From Pirellulales bacterium (GTDB lineage: Bacteria; Planctomycetota; Planctomycetia; Pirellulales; JAICIG01): a DNA stretch of 64,000 bases. The DNA is taken from the NCBI GenBank assembly GCA_025927475.1, contig JAICLL010000011.1, positions 1 to 64,000 on the forward strand, given 5' to 3'. Below, in pieces: positions 61,521 through 64,000 of this stretch. Below the pieces are notes generated by a model, which saw only the letters and a program-made list of their open reading frames with translations, ran no database searches and had not been told where the DNA came from. Made by a program: the position numbers and the translations under genes. Position 1 is the first letter of the stretch. Each line of letters opens with the position of its first letter.

Positions 61521-63203
61521 ATGGCGTTTTTACAGGCCCTCAACGGCAGCGATCCTGGACATCTGCACCCGCTGGAAAGCGCGCGGGCGGTGCTCGGCCG
61601 CCACCCCGACTGCGACATTGTGCTCGACGAGGGGGCTGTCAGCCGGCAGCACGCCCAAATCACGATCGTCAACGAAGAATTCTTTGTCGAAGACCTGGGC
61701 AGCCGCAACGGCACCTTTGTCAACGGACAGCCGGTGCGCGGCCGCCGCCGGCTGCTCGACGACGACCGCGTGAAAATCTGCGATCTGCTGTTTGCGTTTC
61801 GCCTGGAGGAACCGAGTGCCGCAACGCCGATCGATGGCCTGTTTCCCAAGCCTGGCATCGCCGTGATCGACGACGGCGGCGGGCCGGGCGTCTCGACCAT
61901 CATGTCGACCCTCGACGTGAAATCGTCGGTCTCGGGGCTGCGGGTCACCACGGTCAACGCCGACGCCAAGCTGAAGGCGTTGCTGGAAATCACCCGCAAC
62001 TTGGGTTCGGCGATTGCGCTGGACCAGGTGCTGCCCAAAATTCTCGACAGCTTGTTCAAGATTTTTTTGCAGGCTGACCGGGGGTTCGTCGTGCTGCAGG
62101 AAGGCGCGGGCGGGCCGCTGGTGCCCAAGGCCATCAAGCTCCGCCGCGGAGACACGGAAGACACCATTCGCATCAGCCGCACCATCGTGCGGAAGGCGAT
62201 GGAAGGCAAAGAGGCGATTCTTTCAGCCGACGCCGCCAGCGACGCGCGCTTCGACAGCAGCCAGAGCATCGCCGACTTCCGCATTCGTTCGATGATGTGT
62301 GCCCCGCTGATCGACAGCGAGAGCCGCGCGCTGGGCGTCATTCAAATCGACACGCTCGACCAGCGCACGCCGTTTGTGCAGGAAGATTTGGATATGCTGG
62401 CCAGCGTGGCCAGCCAGGCGGCCTTTGCGGTCGAGAATGCGCAACTGCACGAGGCGGCCCTGCGGCAACGGGCCTTGGAGCGCGATCTGGAACTGGCCCA
62501 CCGCGTGCAGCAGGGCTTTCTGCCGCGTCACCCGCCCAAGCTGCAGGACTACGACTTCTTCGATTTTTACGAGCCCGCCAACCAGGTGGGTGGCGATTAT
62601 TTCGACTACATCGAGTTGCCCGGCCAGCGGTTGGCGGTGGTCGTGGCCGACGTATCGGGCAAGGGCATGCCCGCCGCCTTGTTGATGGCCAAGCTTTCGG
62701 CTGAAGTTCGCTATGCGCTGGTCAGCCAGCCGGGGCCGGGCGCGGCCTTGGTTCGTCTCAACGCCGACTTTGCCGCCAGCGGCTGGGAAGACCGGTTTGT
62801 CACGATCGCCATCGCGGTCATCGACCTGGCGCGGCATGAGTTGCAGGTGGCCAACGCCGGGCATTTGCCGCCGTTGCTGCGCCACGCCGACGATCATATT
62901 GAGCCCCTGGGGGTCGATCAGATCAGTGTGCCGCTGGGCGTGACCGACGAGATCGACTGCGAACAGATTTCCTTGCCGTTTGTGCCCGGCTCCGGCTTGG
63001 TGATGTTCACCGACGGCATCAGCGAGGCGATGAATATGGAGAATAATCTGTATGGCTTATCGCGGCTGCGCAGCCAGGTTGCCGCGCCGGCGGACAACGT
63101 TTCGCAACTTGGCGAGCAGATTCTGCGCGACGTCAAGCTGTTTGTCGGTCGCCGCGCACAAAGCGACGACATGTGCCTGATTTGCGTCGGCCGCCGCCGC
63201 TGA
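61521..63203 (+). CDS. FHA, GAF and SpoIIE-type phosphatase protein
   Basis: The 560-residue signalling protein has three domains: an N-terminal FHA domain (AVLGRHPDCDIVLDEGAVSR then LGSRNGTFVNG), which binds phosphothreonine; a central GAF domain (residues about 160-310); and a C-terminal PP2C/SpoIIE phosphatase (NQVGGDYFDYIE, VVADVSGKGMPAALLMAKLS, MFTDGISEAMN, QSDDMCLICVG). It may dephosphorylate an anti-sigma factor antagonist or another partner in response to kinase activity. It lies upstream of a response-regulator gene. Confidence 0.92.
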   Translation: MAFLQALNGSDPGHLHPLESARAVLGRHPDCDIVLDEGAVSRQHAQITIVNEEFFVEDLGSRNGTFVNGQPVRGRRRLLDDDRVKICDLLFAFRLEEPSAATPIDGLFPKPGIAVIDDGGGPGVSTIMSTLDVKSSVSGLRVTTVNADAKLKALLEITRNLGSAIALDQVLPKILDSLFKIFLQADRGFVVLQEGAGGPLVPKAIKLRRGDTEDTIRISRTIVRKAMEGKEAILSADAASDARFDSSQSIADFRIRSMMCAPLIDSESRALGVIQIDTLDQRTPFVQEDLDMLASVASQAAFAVENAQLHEAALRQRALERDLELAHRVQQGFLPRHPPKLQDYDFFDFYEPANQVGGDYFDYIELPGQRLAVVVADVSGKGMPAALLMAKLSAEVRYALVSQPGPGAALVRLNADFAASGWEDRFVTIAIAVIDLARHELQVANAGHLPPLLRHADDHIEPLGVDQISVPLGVTDEIDCEQISLPFVPGSGLVMFTDGISEAMNMENNLYGLSRLRSQVAAPADNVSQLGEQILRDVKLFVGRRAQSDDMCLICVGRRR

Positions 63204-63380
63204 GCGCCGTCGCCGTTCGCTGATGTGAAAAAGCCGCTCTGCGGTGGTGCATGCGAACGCCCGGCGATTCCTTAGAATCGTCATTCTCGGACCCGCCCCC
63301 GCCAGCGGCGGCTCATGCGGACGCGGTTCGCGCTGCGAGAGCGGCGAAGGTGACTTACCTTTGTGTGGATGTGTCTCGCA

Positions 63381-63387
63381 AAGGAGG
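63381..63387 (+). promoter_or_regulatory. Strong ribosome-binding site of the HD-domain response regulator
   Basis: AAGGAGG, a full Shine-Dalgarno match, 8 bases before the ATG at 63396. It is much stronger than most other start regions in the window, and it fixes the start. Confidence 0.8.
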
Positions 63388-63395
63388 GATTTGCC

Positions 63396-64000
63396 ATGCG
63401 CGTGTTGGTGGTCGACGACGATGGGTTGAGCCGCGACATTATGACGCGGACGCTCGAAACCTATGGCTACGAGGTGTTTACCGCGGCGAACGGGCGCGAG
63501 GCGCTCGAGATTCTGGCCCGCGGCGATTGCCGGCTCTTGATCACCGACTGGGTCATGCCTGAAGTCAACGGCACCACCCTCTGCCGGGCCATCCGCGACG
63601 GCGAATTCAGCAGCTACATCTACATCATCATGGTTTCGGTGCGCAACCGGCGTCAGGACGTGATCGATGGCCTGACGGCGGGGGCCGACGACTTCCTGGT
63701 CAAACCCATCGACCCCCAAGAGTTGCGCGTGCGCGTGCGCGCGGGCGAACGCATCCTGGCACTCGAAACCCGCGACCTGACCATCTTCGCCTTGGCCAAA
63801 ATGGCCGAAGCGCGCGATCCCGACACGGGCAATCATCTGGAGCGCATGCGCAGATTTTCACGGCTGCTGGCCGAGAAGCTTGCCGAGCAGCCCAAGTACC
63901 GCGAACAGATCGATAGCGAGTTTGTGCGGCAGATTTATCTGACCAGCCCGCTGCACGACATTGGCAAAGTGGCGATCCGCGACGAGATACTCTTGAAGCC
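63396..64000 (+). CDS. Response regulator with HD domain (HD-GYP-like), 3' end beyond the window
   Basis: Partial, about 201 residues. The receiver domain has MRVLVVDDDGLSRDIMTRTL, the phosphoacceptor in LLITDWVMPEVNG and FLVKPIDPQELRVRV. An HD domain begins with MAEARDPDTGNHLERMRRFS and SPLHDIGKVAIRDEILLKP, matching HD-GYP cyclic-di-GMP phosphodiesterases up to the point where the window ends. Whether the GYP motif follows cannot be seen. It lies about 190 bases after the SpoIIE-type phosphatase gene. Confidence 0.88.
   Translation, partial: MRVLVVDDDGLSRDIMTRTLETYGYEVFTAANGREALEILARGDCRLLITDWVMPEVNGTTLCRAIRDGEFSSYIYIIMVSVRNRRQDVIDGLTAGADDFLVKPIDPQELRVRVRAGERILALETRDLTIFALAKMAEARDPDTGNHLERMRRFSRLLAEKLAEQPKYREQIDSEFVRQIYLTSPLHDIGKVAIRDEILLK

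Overview
The window looks like a piece of a chromosome from a planctomycete (Planctomycetota, Pirellulales-like). It is GC-rich and carries marker families of that phylum: a DUF1549/DUF1553 protein with a planctomycete-type cytochrome c domain next to a DUF1501 protein, a Tat-exported Gfo/Idh/MocA oxidoreductase next to a ThuA-like protein, a PQQ-type beta-propeller protein, a cysteine-rich YTV-like surface protein, small proteins beginning with an 'RPRFSLKTLL'-type membrane anchor, and a fused MFS/spermidine synthase. This assignment is an inference from gene content; no rRNA is present.

Layout. 0-0.7 kb: a Shedu-like (DUF4263) nuclease-domain gene with a doubtful 5' end. 0.8-15.7 kb: mainly housekeeping and metabolic genes: oxidoreductase/ThuA pair, CBM9-like protein, ribosomal protein L21, a flavin halogenase-like protein, a DUF4190-like membrane protein, a prolyl oligopeptidase, a methyltransferase, a DUF72 protein, a ferredoxin-SCP2 fusion with a MarR regulator that shares its operator, an ECF sigma factor with its membrane partner, and a DUF4058 protein. 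15.9-30.75 kb: a defence island read entirely on the minus strand. It holds (i) a five-gene operon of a DUF6088/AbiEi-like antitoxin, an AbiEii nucleotidyltransferase, a DUF6361 protein, a phospholipase-D-fold nuclease and a large SNF2-type helicase, with overlaps of 4 bases or near-zero gaps throughout and a clear promoter; and (ii) after a terminator and a second promoter, a complete Wadjet (JetABCD) plasmid-restriction operon. 30.75-32.7 kb: GC-rich palindromes and a decayed second DUF4058 gene, so the island lies between an intact and a broken DUF4058 copy. 32.7-44.3 kb: isochorismatase-like hydrolase, mismatch DNA glycosylase with a tandem-repeat tail, tRNA-Pro, small membrane proteins and gene remnants, a two-component system, a beta-propeller protein, a ParDE locus with a nonsense codon in parE, nadC, the cysteine-rich protein, an HDOD protein and a secreted protein. 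44.3-49.7 kb: DUF1549/DUF1553, secreted VOC protein and DUF1501 operon, then an orphan VapB with a vapC stump and a small winged-helix protein. 49.7-64 kb: glycosyltransferase-like protein, dual-specificity phosphatase, Ser/Thr kinase, fused MFS/spermidine synthase, a probable selenoprotein with an in-frame UGA and a SECIS-like hairpin, apolipoprotein N-acyltransferase, a coiled-coil envelope protein, an FHA-GAF-SpoIIE phosphatase and a response regulator with an HD domain that runs off the end.

The strongest observations are the five-gene AbiE/DUF6361/PLD/helicase operon, which I cannot match to a named defence system, its tandem placement with Wadjet, and the selenoprotein at 56.4-58.4 kb, which would be annotated as two broken genes if the UGA were read as a stop. 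Functional statements rest on recognised motifs and neighbourhood; no database search was run.
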